A stretch of 64,000 nt of DNA from Teratosphaeria epicoccoides (taxonomy: Eukaryota; Ascomycota; Dothideomycetes; Mycosphaerellales; Teratosphaeriaceae). Shown piece by piece: positions 42,232 through 53,122 of this stretch. Made by a program: the position numbers and the translations under genes. The number at the start of each line of letters is the position of its first letter. Positions within the stretch are counted from its first letter, which is position 1. Below the pieces are notes generated by a model. That model was not told the origin of the DNA and made no database searches. It was given only the letters and a program-made list of their open reading frames with translations. Where the stretch lies: assembly GCA_021401465.1 (NCBI GenBank), contig JADDMT010000019.1, positions 310,001 to 374,000 on the forward strand, read 5' to 3'.

Positions 42232-43359
42232 AGAAATCGGACCCCTCATCATGTTCGTGACCGAAGAGACACATGGATGAAATTGCGTAATCGCACGCAA
42301 TGCCTTCGGGTCAGAGGTGACACTTGCATCCTTCTTGAGGCTCTACGGCTCTGCGATGATAGAATCCACTTGTTGCATATCCTGGAGGACATGGTTCGAC
42401 GCGGTTCCTGGACGAACTCCGCCACTGCAGGTTTCTCGTCCACGCGACTAAGCACGCAAATCGCAAACCTGTGAGGGCTGAGACACATTACGATGGTTGA
42501 CCAACCCATCCCTGAAAGTCATCGGCAAGACGATAGGCCGAACCCAACCTATTGCCCGGTCCGGCTGAACTGGTAGCTTCTGGTGCAGTCCTGAATATTT
42601 CAATCAGAGTGAGAAGCCTCGCCCAGTGACCGGTGGAAAGGTCAGGGTAGGCTCCGCGAAAAGCCTAGATCTACATGCAGTTGGCGCCGTTGGGCGTCTT
42701 GGCTATCTCACGGGTTAGGTAGGCGGGGGTCGATGCGATCACTGAATGGGACAAAATTGATTCCAAACTCCTCGTGGCTAATACACGCGTCCGCAGTGAA
42801 ATCGATCCGCTTGGATCACTTCAGTGGACATCATCTTGTTATCAGAGCGCTGTTGTCGAAGAGCTGTGTAGCAGGGCGGACGGCTCCATGCACTGCGAGG
42901 TTGAGCAAGATTCTAGGTATGGCGAGATTGAAGAGCGCCCGTGCATGCACTTAGGTCAATTCATGAGAGACCTGTCTCATAGAAGCGCTCACAGCCTTCT
43001 CCAAGCCTTACTCAGATCTCACGCTAACACAGAGACATCCCGAGGTTTATATGATATCCACCACTATTGCGTGCTATGGCCGTCGAGATATGCTGATGCA
43101 CAATGATAGGCTATGTTCCAACAGGCGTTCCTTGGTAGCCACATTTGTACAACCGAATCCACTGGAATATGGTCGGAGTGTGTCCATTCGCACGAAGTAA
43201 TCGGATCGGTAGCACGATGGAATACGACCAAAGCTCGATGGCCAGGATCCAGTGACGCCACGTGGTGCACGCTTTGTCGTAAGTCAATGTATATATTCTC
43301 CTCGGAACCTTATACCCTGACATCGATCGAGCACTGGCAGCCCGTTCTCGTGACCGAGA
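42232..43359. other. Gene-poor region
   Basis: About 1.1 kb lies between LAA1 and the secreted-protein gene. A 110-codon plus frame at 42774-43106 has no domain features. No repeat or RNA gene is recognised. Confidence 0.35.
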
Positions 43360-45175
43360 ATGTTGTTGAAGATCATAACACTGGCAGCCACATGGGCAGC
43401 AGTGGCGACCTCTAAATTCCTCGAGCCGCAGAAGAGTTGCAATGTAACCGGCTCGGGCTGTGCGCTGTAAGCAAGCAACCCGGATTCTGCTTCGGGGCCA
43501 TCTGACTGATCTTTCGCTATTAGGGACTGCTCTCCGAAGTCCAGGCAAGGTATAAGACCCGAATGCTGGGATTACCTCAACATGACTGGCTATATTCGCG
43601 AATGGGTTGCCGAGCATGGGGAAGAAGTCAATATCAAAGGAATGGGCTTTGCTCAAGCCTATCTCTTGTGGAGTGTTCGTTGGATAGCGGGTTTTCCTGC
43701 TCCAAAGTAGGCATGCTCACGAGTTGCATGAGCAGAATCAGAACGAGAAGACTTGCAACCTGATCACGATGGACTCCTGCCCCCCGCCTGAGGCCGACGA
43801 GAACAAGTATGAGAATCACCAACAATACTACGTACGTATACACCCAATGACCCTCGAGCTTGTGCAATTGTTGTATCACGGCCTCTGAAGCTGACTTCTG
43901 ATCTCCAACAGGCCCTATGGAATATCTATTCCGTACACCAGAGGTACAGCCAGTACTCTGCGTCATTAGTGGCCGGCCAGACCCTAGCCGCAGGCAAACT
44001 ACAAGAGATAGTGGACAAGGTAAGTCGGCGAAGTGTGCAAAGCAGCTGCGATATCTGCTGACTTTTCACTCGCTGCTTTCACCAGGTGTCCCCACCTATT
44101 GAGCACGGCGTAAAAGATAACGAGTGGGCAATCATCTGGGGTGTAACCCTGATGTACGCCTATGCATGTACCTCACACTCCTGCATCTTGCCGTCCATAC
44201 TAACCTCCGCCATCAGGTCATCTGGACTGCCAATGCGTTCCTCCCGGAGGCAGCGCTCATGGTCAAGTTCTTCATCAGCTTGAGCTTGAACGGTATGTAT
44301 GCCGCCTACTCTACTCCTCCACTCAAGAAAGAAGTGATGGGATACAGCGAGGAGGCGGAGAATCGATCCAGGAACCTTGGTAAGATCGGGGGCGACCTTT
44401 CCGAACTCCTCGCCAACTACCTAAAGTCAATCACCGACGAGGTCAAGATCATGCAAGACAATGTCGATTGCTGGCTTGCGCTCGTATCACCCGGCGGATT
44501 CAGCATCCGTGTCAATATCGACGTCAACGACCAATCCATCAAGGTTTACAAAGCTCTTGAGCTCTTTGTGCTCAACGAGTCACTGAAGGCTTCCGGCTTT
44601 GTCATCACGAAGTCTAGGGGTTCTGATCCGAGAGAGGTGAGGGCGAACAGATGCAGCTCTCTCAAGCCAGCAGGCAATTGCGACACGTGGTGGTACGATG
44701 AGAAGAACCACAACACATATGCCATTCACGACCCGCTAAGCGGTTCGAGAGACTTTGGTGAACTTATTGACTACCTCTGGGACGAGAAGATTATTAGTGA
44801 TATGGCGGAGATCTTCAGGACAGAGCAATGCCAGGGCCAGAAGGTGCCGCCGGTAAATAAGGTGCAGGATCCGGACCCAGGCCACCTCTGCCTCATTAAT
44901 GTGCCGCATTGCGAGTATTGTAAGTGTACAGGCAGGCGGCGAAGCTCGTTATCGCGTCAAAACTGGCCTTGGATAGTTCGCTGACCTTGAGATTCTCTCT
45001 AACGACAGATTACACGGATGACCTGGATGCTCAAAGCAAGAAACAATTCAAGGATTGCCCCAAAGATAAGAAGTTCTTCACTGACTGCAACGAGGCTCTC
45101 ACCTTCCACAAAATAACACTGCCTCTCAGCTACCTTGGCCCCTTCCTATATGAACATAGGTTCTGTCGACAGTAA
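43360..45175 (+). CDS. Multi-exon secreted fungal protein of unknown function
   Basis: Exon 1 (43360-43466) encodes a clear signal peptide, MLLKIITLAATWAAVATS, then KFLEPQKSCNVTGSGCA. It splices to 43524 (LDCSPKSRQGIRPECWDYLN, MTGYIREWVAEHGEE). The frame must shift once near 43705-43715 to continue EKTCNLITMDSCPPPEADEN to the donor at 43832. Exons at 43912-44019 (ALWNIYSVHQRYSQYSASLV) and 44086 on follow, then a long exon around 44216-44919. The final exon is 45009-45175 (TDDLDAQSKKQFKDCPKDKK), ending YLGPFLYEHRFCRQ. The junction near 44165-44215 is unresolved. The pattern CWxxL-x(5)-W, paired cysteines, then LWNIYSxHQ is one I associate with uncharacterised secreted Ascomycota proteins. The frame shift may mean a pseudogene, a missed small intron or a sequence error. 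Confidence 0.65.
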
Positions 45176-45701
45176 TTCAGATGCGAGGTCGTCTGATCGG
45201 CTCCCGCCGGCGAATGGTATGGGCATTAGTCAAGCTACCGTGGATATGCGCGGAGTCGAGGGCTTTCTGACTGCGGCCAAGCTGGAGGACTTGCAAGATG
45301 GCGTGTCACCTGCTTGTCGAGGAGGGCTTGCACCTGGAAGAGTCAGGTTCCGGTATGCGGCTCGACCGATTTTTGGACAAGACGCTTGAATGCTGCTTTG
45401 CATCGATAAGGCTGCAGAAAGGAGCTGCGACAGCCTCAACGAACTTAGTGCTCGGGTCGGTACGTGAGCTGGTCTGTGTCTCGACGGTGGGCTGGAGATA
45501 GTCATATGCTCAATTCCATGAGGAACCACGTAATGTCGACGGCTTATGTGGTGACTAGTAGGATCAAGGATGTGGGGTGGTCGATCGTGGCTAGATCTAT
45601 TGGCTGTGGCACAAAGTCGCATTTCTTCGACCTACCGAATGGTGGAAGCCGACCCCAATGTTCGTTTTGGAGGTAATGTGTCACGTTAGGACTATGTCAA
45701 C
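45176..45701. other. Convergent 3' region before MSS1
   Basis: About 525 bases. Short open frames on both strands, none family-like. No repeat is seen. Confidence 0.35.
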
Positions 45702-47471
45702 CTACTTCCCAACACAAAACTTCTCAAATACAACCCCGAGCACCTCCTCCACATCCCCTGCATCACCTCTCCCAGTGATCTTCGCCAAACACTCCGCCGC
45801 GCCGCGCAAACGTTCAGCAGCCAACACGATATCTGCATCATCCCCACCAGACTGCACTTCCACGAGAAAGGCGTCGAGATGGTCGATGCTTTGCTTGAGC
45901 AGAAGGCGATGCCGCTCTGTGGCGCCTAGAGATTCTTGCCAGATGGAAGGGTCTGCTGTGGCATTGTCGGAGCCGAGCGCGCTGGTGAGGTAGCCGAAGT
46001 GCTGGATGAGGCCGTGGAGGAAGGACTGGACGTTGCCTGGGTCGGCGGAGATATTGGTACTCGCTTGTTGGAGGGGCAAGGCGGCGTTTTTGCAGGAAAT
46101 GAGGTGGATGCGGTCTTGAGGCAGGCCACAAATAGCCGCAGTGATGTCAGGAATAGCAGAGTCGGGATGTGGTGACATGTCTGTCTTGTTGACCACGACG
46201 AGGACATTATTCTTCGTCTTCACGAGATCTGCAGCTGTGCTCACGACCTCAGGGTCAAGCTGCAGCTTGAATTCACCATCGACGCACTCGAAACTAAGCA
46301 CGACGATAACGACATCGCTCTCCGCAGCCCTCTCCTTTGCCCGTCTCATACCCTCGCGTTCGATCTGCCCAATGGTCGCACGCGGCCGCTCCGCTTGCAT
46401 GGCTTCCTGTTTTGCTTTTCGCAGACCGGCAGTGTCGCCAAGCCGACAGAAATAGCCACCCAAATCGAGACCGACTTCCACGATGTCTCTGGTAGTTCCA
46501 GCTTCCTTACTGACAATAGAGGCCTCTCGACCGACGACCCGGTTCAGCAGAGAGCTCTTGCCAGCATTTGGAGCTCCAAGCAGTGAGATTGAGATGCCAT
46601 TCCTCAGCAGCTCACCTCGGACCGCATTTCGCCTGTGCACCTGTAGCAATGCTTTCAAAGAGCTGACCTGCTCAGCGACAGAAGCGCAGAGCTCAGCAGG
46701 ACTTTCGTCGAAATGCTGGTCCTCACTGAAGTCAATCAGAGCTTCAAGCTCTCCTCTAGCATACAACAGCTGCTTCCTCCAACCCTCATAGCGTTTTGCA
46801 AGACTGTTCGTGTTTCCACGTGTCGCAACTTTCCGCTGCTGCTCCGTCATAGCTGCTAGCGTGTCGCCCAAGGCCTCAACCTGTGTCAGGTCAAGCTTAT
46901 CGTTCATGAAAGCTCTCTGAGTGAACTCGCCCGGGTCCGCATGTCGTACGCACCAAGCAGGCTTGCCATTGCCACATTTCGAGATGGCGGCAAGGACAGC
47001 GTTGACGACAGCAGAGCCGCCGTGAACGTGGAGCTCCAGCACATCTTCGCCAGTGACTGAGCGTGGCGACGGGAAGTAGAGGATCAAGGCGCTCGAATCG
47101 AGGATTGTTGCCGCAGTGGGCGGGAGACCTGGTGCATAGAGCGAGCGGACAGTCGCATATCTTGGCTTTGGTGCAGCTTTGCCTGGACACAGTGCTTCAA
47201 TGATATGTAGACAAGCTGGGCCAGAGATCCTGATTACTGCGATAGCTGCTCGTCCAGAGGCTGTGGACAGCGCGTAGATTGTTGGCTCATGCAAGACACA
47301 TCTAGACGACAAGCGGTTCTGTGTGCGTAATATGGCCTGGCCTGGCGGCTTGAATCTACTATTTAATGGTGAAGTCTGTGCAAGCATCGGTATGATGCAA
47401 GATGGAGTGCTTGACCAGCGTTCATTATTACGGGGTCCAGCATGCCTCCACAAGGCAAGCAATGCCTTCAT
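45702..47471 (-). CDS. MSS1: Mitochondrial tRNA-modification GTPase (MnmE/TrmE family)
   Basis: A single exon encodes 589 residues. With the Mto1/GidA partner, this GTPase installs the 5-carboxymethylaminomethyl-type group on U34 of mitochondrial tRNAs. The first 60 residues are a presequence-like region, then the folate-binding N-domain begins (TIYALSTASGRAAIAVIRIS; GEFTQRAFMNDKLDLTQVEA). The G domain has GAPNAGKSS at about 299-307, AGTTRD at about 324-329, DTAGLR at 346-351 and NKTD at 428-431. The protein ends FCVGK, the C-x-GK catalytic motif of the family. Alternative starts are Met 29 and later. In yeast, loss of Mss1 impairs COX1 expression. Confidence 0.95.
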   Translation of the reverse strand: MKALLALWRHAGPRNNERWSSTPSCIIPMLAQTSPLNSRFKPPGQAILRTQNRLSSRCVLHEPTIYALSTASGRAAIAVIRISGPACLHIIEALCPGKAAPKPRYATVRSLYAPGLPPTAATILDSSALILYFPSPRSVTGEDVLELHVHGGSAVVNAVLAAISKCGNGKPAWCVRHADPGEFTQRAFMNDKLDLTQVEALGDTLAAMTEQQRKVATRGNTNSLAKRYEGWRKQLLYARGELEALIDFSEDQHFDESPAELCASVAEQVSSLKALLQVHRRNAVRGELLRNGISISLLGAPNAGKSSLLNRVVGREASIVSKEAGTTRDIVEVGLDLGGYFCRLGDTAGLRKAKQEAMQAERPRATIGQIEREGMRRAKERAAESDVVIVVLSFECVDGEFKLQLDPEVVSTAADLVKTKNNVLVVVNKTDMSPHPDSAIPDITAAICGLPQDRIHLISCKNAALPLQQASTNISADPGNVQSFLHGLIQHFGYLTSALGSDNATADPSIWQESLGATERHRLLLKQSIDHLDAFLVEVQSGGDDADIVLAAERLRGAAECLAKITGRGDAGDVEEVLGVVFEKFCVGK

Positions 47472-47897
47472 AGATTGCGATTTGTGGTTACGTGGTAGAG
47501 GGCAAAGAACTCCTCACGTTCTGGTGATCGTTAGAGCACATGCAGAGTCTACTTGACCAATAGGTGGCTAGCCCGAAGAGGAGGACACTAATGGCTGTCA
47601 AAGTATCAAAGCCTGTCCCCACCAACCCAAAGCTGTTGGTAAGCCGCGATCGACATGGCGACGCGTGGCAGGAACAGGGATAGAAAGCCACGCAATCGAC
47701 GGAGGGGACTTGATATTAGCTCCAAAACAGTTCATTTCTTCCTAAAAGATGACGACGAAAGCGGCGGGAATTCGTGCAACAGTAGCCTACGCCTGTTCTT
47801 TGATTCTGACCAGCGTAACTCGTCCACCAAGCCCAACAGCGCACCAATCATAATACTGTCAACGTCGACGTGCGCCAACGCACCCTGCATCCACTGC
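47472..47897. other. Intergenic region between MSS1 and the F-box gene
   Basis: About 425 bases contain the MSS1 promoter and the 3' flank of the F-box gene. A 152-codon plus frame from 47655 is largely antisense to the F-box gene. Confidence 0.35.
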
Positions 47898-50051
47898 TCA
47901 ATCGCCCCAGCCCGGACCCTCCTCAGATATGCCTTCATGCCAGTCCTCGTCCCCCTCACTCTCGGGCGCATCCCTGAAGTCCGCCTCGGTGAATTGGTGT
48001 TCTCGGGGCCGTTGATTGTCAATGCGGATATCCACCACCTCGCAGAGACCTTGGATGAACTGCTCTGGTCTCTTGCGCCAATCGTTCTCATCCCCCATTT
48101 CATCGTCTTCTGAAGTCTGAAAGTCATCAGCGGACGGCGACGGTGCAGACAACGAGGCTTGGCTCTCGGCGACGCGTTTTGAACGACGTATAGGCGTGTG
48201 CTTCTTCTCGGGAGATGACTCGGAGAACGTTTCGATCACACCGGAGCAGGACCTGGCGGGTGTGATCTCGATATGCGACATCCTGCTGCCAGTCACGACC
48301 TCATCAGCACTGTCGAAACCGCCGGCGATCTCCGCCGGGTCCTGTGGTAGAGCACGACCAGTCGCCTGGGCTTGCTTGTATAGGCAGTACTGCCTGTGCG
48401 ATCCGAGAAATGGATGCGGCGGTTCTTGTTTGCGCAGGTAAATGCGTTGCAATCGCTCAATCCACTGGTCGCGGAAACCTGCGCGCTCGCGCCAAGCGAC
48501 GTTGATGTGTGTCTGGAGGATAAGCGTGCGGAGGCTTTGCAAGTTCTCTGCGCTGTCGACAAGTGAGCAAAAGAGGTTCTCTGCGGCACTTTGGGTCCAG
48601 CGTTGTGGATGCTCGATCTGGATATGTTGTAGGGACGCAGGCCAGGTAGGCTCATCGTCTTCTGCTAGCACTGCGTCGTACAGTGGTTCAGCGTCGTTAG
48701 AGTTCATGCGCTCGCTGTAGTATCTCAGGTCTACCTTCAGCACTTCAAGCCTCGGACACCTGATTCTTAGACCATTGAGGAAGCTAAGGTTGAGGGCTGC
48801 ATTGTGGTTCAAAACCAATTCCCGCAGCTGGGCGCCTCCTGCGTCCAGGTACGACAGCAGCATAGGGCTAGTCAGCTCTAGACAATTTGTGATCTCGAGA
48901 CGTTCCAAGTTCTTTGGAAGGCGCTCGAGAAACTTGTCCATGAGGACGTCGCAGGAGATGAAGCTCAAATCTTTGAGATGAGGCAGCAGCGTAATGGAAG
49001 TGGCAAGGCCGGGCGCTGCAACACCAACAGCCTCTTCTGACGGCTCGGCTTCAGGCTCGGCGCTGTCATTATCATGGTTGAAACGGCAAATCGTGAGCTT
49101 GGTCAAGCCCTCAAATGCCTTGCCTGAGTGTACTTGTGTCATGTGGTTATACAGCTCAGCTGAATCTCGTGTGCCGACCATGTCCCTGTGCCATCGCCAA
49201 GTCTTCAGCTTCTGCCCGCGCTGCTGTAGCGTGTAGAACAAGTCTGATGGATAATGCCATGATCTCGCCAATTGGTACCCTCGGAACGGGGGCTGGTCGA
49301 GCGGGTGGACAAGCTCGAGGTCTTGCAGTAGTGGCAGCTCTGCAACAAGTCGGCTCAGATCGAATAGTGGTCGGCCATGCGCGGTGTACGCCAAGCGATT
49401 GACGTCGATTATGAGTGCCTTGATCTTAACCTTGTAGTCCATCAATCGTGACACGGATGGATCAAGTGGGCTTCGGAGTAATGCAAGCAGGTCGTGAGGG
49501 TGGTTTTGATTGTGGATAGGCGGCGCTCGGTACAATGCTTCCAAAGCTGGCAGGGCAAAACCCTTACATGTCCTTGCTGCCTTGACGAGCCATATCGCAT
49601 TCTGACTCGCAATCCTCGTGCTCTCATGAAGCGGGTGTGCTGCAAAGGCGAATATCTGGCGCAGGATTTCCAGTGGCAGCTCCGTCCATTTCGGGATCTT
49701 CCCGTCTGTCGGACCTGCAAACGCGTTTTGCTTCGCGTTTTCCTCCGCGCTCTCAATGTGGCGCCTCTTTCTCGGCGCGCCAAGAGGCTTCAGCTTGTGT
49801 CTGCTCGTTCTGCTTTTTGCGCCGTCGCTGTTCTTGACACCGCTCTTGCTCCGAGTCTGTGGTCGCGACTGCCTTGAAGCAATCTTGCAACGCTTCGGTG
49901 ATGGTGACTGTGGTCGTGTAGCTTGGGGCTCTTCGGGCGCAAAGGCATCTTCACTACGTGTATCAAACTCGTCATCGGTGTCGGGTTCGTAGTAGATGGA
50001 GCGCTTGCGACTTGCCGCCTGGCGAGTAGACCGTCTCTTGGTACTCGCCAT
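47898..50051 (-). CDS. F-box and leucine-rich repeat protein
   Basis: One exon encodes 717 residues. The first 115 residues are basic and disordered (KRRSTRQAASRKRS; PLGAPRKRRHIES), suggesting nuclear import. An F-box follows at about 121-165 (KWTELPLEILRQIFAFAAHP). Next come leucine-rich repeats such as VAELPLLQDLELVHPLDQPP, LPKNLERLEITNCLELTSPM and CPRLEVLKVDLRYYS. The C-terminus is acidic, Ser-rich and probably disordered. Such proteins usually serve as substrate receptors of SCF ubiquitin ligases. The substrate cannot be inferred. No intron is needed, and the start at 50051 is the first ATG of the frame. Confidence 0.85.
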   Translation of the reverse strand: MASTKRRSTRQAASRKRSIYYEPDTDDEFDTRSEDAFAPEEPQATRPQSPSPKRCKIASRQSRPQTRSKSGVKNSDGAKSRTSRHKLKPLGAPRKRRHIESAEENAKQNAFAGPTDGKIPKWTELPLEILRQIFAFAAHPLHESTRIASQNAIWLVKAARTCKGFALPALEALYRAPPIHNQNHPHDLLALLRSPLDPSVSRLMDYKVKIKALIIDVNRLAYTAHGRPLFDLSRLVAELPLLQDLELVHPLDQPPFRGYQLARSWHYPSDLFYTLQQRGQKLKTWRWHRDMVGTRDSAELYNHMTQVHSGKAFEGLTKLTICRFNHDNDSAEPEAEPSEEAVGVAAPGLATSITLLPHLKDLSFISCDVLMDKFLERLPKNLERLEITNCLELTSPMLLSYLDAGGAQLRELVLNHNAALNLSFLNGLRIRCPRLEVLKVDLRYYSERMNSNDAEPLYDAVLAEDDEPTWPASLQHIQIEHPQRWTQSAAENLFCSLVDSAENLQSLRTLILQTHINVAWRERAGFRDQWIERLQRIYLRKQEPPHPFLGSHRQYCLYKQAQATGRALPQDPAEIAGGFDSADEVVTGSRMSHIEITPARSCSGVIETFSESSPEKKHTPIRRSKRVAESQASLSAPSPSADDFQTSEDDEMGDENDWRKRPEQFIQGLCEVVDIRIDNQRPREHQFTEADFRDAPESEGDEDWHEGISEEGPGWGD

Positions 50052-50915
50052 TCTCGCGGGTCTTACCGATACGGCGACGGATAGGAGACTCTGGGCAACA
50101 AATGTTCATCAGAGCAGGACCCAAGTTCATTTGTCGCATGCAGGGCAACAGGCACCAAGTCGCACGCAACTCGCATGCACACACCGGTGCGCACATGCAG
50201 CTTCGCAAGATGACGAACCGCGGGAGATCGACACTAGCGGCCCGAGTCATGCAGCCTTGGCATTTATGTACTTTCACTGCCTCCAGAATACAGATATCTA
50301 AGGCTGCATTGGAGGGACCAGATCCCGCATTGGCGCACGAGTCCAGGAAGTGCCTCGCGGCCATCACAGCCCTCTCACGAGAAGTTGTCACCTCTGAGCA
50401 CACTCGACGCAGTGGCGCATGTCGTTGTCCGTCATTGTGGGCGGCAACATGACGGTGACATCGAAGCCATTCCACCCGCGGCAGCGACACGACACGGGGC
50501 AGGCGAGACGAGCAGAAATAACAGAAGCCTGATGACCCAATCTGATCCCTCAAGCGGAATGGAGAGAATCACAGGTTGCATAGATGTAGGCATTGCGCTG
50601 GATGTACGCATGATGATGTTCGACAGACCGGACCCGAATCGCAGGCCATTTCGCAAGGCACAGCCCGTTCTGGAAAGATTCTTATCAGCAACCACGTGCA
50701 ACGAAGGTACGTACTGCTGCCTGCATCTTCATTCCCGAGGAAAGATTTGCCGGTGTGCCGAAATAACACGTGGCACTCATTGGGCTCCACACCTGGGCAT
50801 GCGATCAAGTACACCTTGCGTGCACGCATTTGACTGTTTGCCGCAGGCAAGAAACAGGCCCGCCGACCCGCATTACCAAGTGTCTGACCAGAAACTCCAC
50901 TAACATCAAACGAAC
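50052..50915. other. Divergent intergenic region, F-box gene and MFS pump
   Basis: About 860 bases lie between divergent starts. Several open frames cross it on both strands, but none has a domain. It should hold both promoters; no site is assigned. Confidence 0.4.
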
Positions 50916-52701
50916 ATGAGGCGGGCCTCAGGATCATTGTTGGAAGTTGTCTCGAAGAAGCATGAGGTCGATGAGGAATGGACAGCAATAGAGACGAACA
51001 GTGTGCGCCCAGCATGTTTCAAATCAACGGCCCACGAAGTATTGTTCGTGCTTACGGCCACGATGGCAGTTGCAATGGGCAGTCTGTTGACTGGCTCAGT
51101 CACGGTGACATCGTCTTTCATTGGCCGTGATCTGAACATGACTACAGCCGAGATCACATGGATCACGAGCGCCTGTTCGCTCAGTAATGGAGCCTTCCTC
51201 CTCTTCTTCGGAAGGGTCGCGGATCTATTCGGTGGCTAGCCCGGTCTCCTCCAACCCACGAGAACAAGGTACTGATAAGGGCGCAATAGGCCGCAAAATC
51301 CTTTTCGTCGGCTCCCTCTTCCTCTTCTCCGTGTTCACACTCGTCGCCGGCTTCGCCAAATCCGGCATCTCCCTCGACATCCTCAACGGTATCATCGGCC
51401 TCACTTGCGCCTCCGCTATCCCGCCTGCTGTAGGCCTGCTCGGAGTCATCTACGAGAAGCCCAGCAAACGCAAGAACTACGCCTTTGCCTGCTTCTCCGC
51501 CGGCAACCCTATGGGCTTCGTTTTGGGAACCATATTTGGCGGCCTTGCTACAAGTCTGTTTGGTTGGCGCGCAAGCTTCTGGCTCATAGCTATCATCTTC
51601 CTTATCTTCACAGTCATAGGTGCCTGGACGGTCCCGAAGGACTTCACTTCCAAGGAGCCACTGAACTGGGAGACTTTGAAGAAATTCGACGTAGTCGGCA
51701 CGATCCTCATAGTCTTCGGCATCGGCATGTTCTCCGCCGCCCTCAGCCTGGGGTCCGACGCGCCGCATGGCTGGAAAACGGACTACGTGCTTGCGCTTCT
51801 CATCATCGGCGTCTTCCTGATGGTAGCATTTGTCATCTGTGACCTCTACTACCCATACCCGCTCATCCCAATGTCCATCTGGCGCGATCGCAACTTCACA
51901 CTGTGTCTCCTGATCATGATGATTGGCCTCGGGGCTTTCACGCCAGGGATGTTCTTCATCGCACTTTACCTCCAAGAAATTTGGAATCTCGACGCCCTAA
52001 TGGTAGCAGTCCACATGCTGCCCATGGCCATCGTCGGCTTCTTCGTCAATATAGTCGCTGGACTAATCCTGCATAAAGTGAGCAACAAATTGCTCATGCT
52101 GATCGGCGCATTGGGCTACAGCATAAGCTTCCTGTTGGCGGCCGTCAACAGAGAAAGCAGCAGCTACTTCGCTTTCATCTTCCCTTCCTTCATCTTGGTC
52201 GTCATGGGCGCGGACCTAGAATTCAATGTCGCGAACATGTACGTCATGTCCTCCATGCCAGCCTCACAACAATCGATCGCAGGTGGCATATTCCAGACAG
52301 CGGCGAAGCTGTGCATGACGGTAGGCTTCGGCATCGCGACGGCGATCTACAGTTCCGTGGAGCATGAGCCAAGTCTGAGCCACTACTGGGATGCAAAAAC
52401 GCAACCGTATAGTGCAGTATTCTGGTTCTCATTTGCTACATGCATGGCGAGTGTGTGCATGGTGCCATTCTTGACGATCGGGACGCAAGGTGGGACGAGT
52501 TCGCCAGGTGCAGAATCAGACCGAGGGATCCCAGCAGCCGACGAAGCAAGAGAGAAAGCCGTGGCTCAAGCGACCATTATGCCAGCTACGCCCGGTCGAA
52601 AGATGTCTGATGACACAATGCAATACAGTGTTTGCCATTTTGATGACCAAGGGAAAGCAAAGTATTCGCGCCTGCCCCCTGCGGCCTGCCCATCTTGCTG
52701 A
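50916..52701 (+). CDS. MFS transporter, 14-TM DHA2/ATR1-like
   Basis: Two exons, 50916-51231 and 51290-52701, encode 575 residues. The splice creates GRVADLFGRKILFVGS, the family's loop 2-3 motif. About 45 residues precede the first membrane helix (FVLTATMAVAMGSLLTGSVT). Typical ATR1/azole-resistance group blocks are FACFSAGNPMGFVLGTIFGG, GWRASFWLIAI, FDVVGTILIVFGIGMFSAAL and VANMYVMSSMPASQQSIAGG. Fourteen membrane helices are expected. Relatives export toxic compounds or borate or move ammonium. The substrate here is unknown. The intron is 58 nt with a GTGGCT donor, weak but frame-restoring. There is no adjacent biosynthetic cluster. Confidence 0.92.
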
Positions 52702-53122
52702 GCTACTCATCTGCGATCATGTTCCTGAAACGCCTCCCAACGCAGACTTTTCTCTATTCCTGTCTAGACCTTCGCCTCACCAGACGCCGTGGAAATGCTC
52801 ATATAACCCAAATGCCTCACTGAACGCCAATGAAATGCTCAGCTACCCTCAAAGTCCTGCCAAATGCTCTTGAATGCTGTGCGACTGCAGCCGCCGATCA
52901 TGCTTGAGTCTCAAATGCTCGCTTGAACGCTACCATCGTCGTGAATGCTGATATTGATGCTATGCTCGCTTGAACGTTGTGATTGCTGGAAATGCTAAGC
53001 CAGGTCCGCTCGGATACACTGCGACCGAGGTCGAAATTGGTGATTAACGGATGATGGATCGAGGCCGGCTCGACTGTCAGAAGGAGTGGTAGCCATGTTC
53101 AGCGGCAGATGAATTGAGACCT
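52702..53122. repeat. Degenerate AATGCT/GAACG repeat stretch downstream of the MFS gene
   Basis: Between about 52795 and 53000 the word AATGCT, or AAATGCTC, recurs about nine times with irregular spacing. The 15-mer ATGCTCGCTTGAACG occurs at 52915 and again at 52962. No coding region is recognised. It may be a decayed short tandem array. Confidence 0.45.

Noticed and set aside
43111..43656. 181-codon minus-strand open frame with several cysteines
   Set aside because: It is antisense to the signal-peptide exons of the secreted-protein gene, which has stronger support.
47655..48113. 152-codon plus-strand open frame
   Set aside because: Most of it is antisense to the C-terminus of the F-box/LRR gene and no domain is visible.
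51181..51975. 264-codon minus-strand open frame rich in Glu and Asp
   Set aside because: It lies antisense to hydrophobic MFS helices, which gives charged translations by chance.
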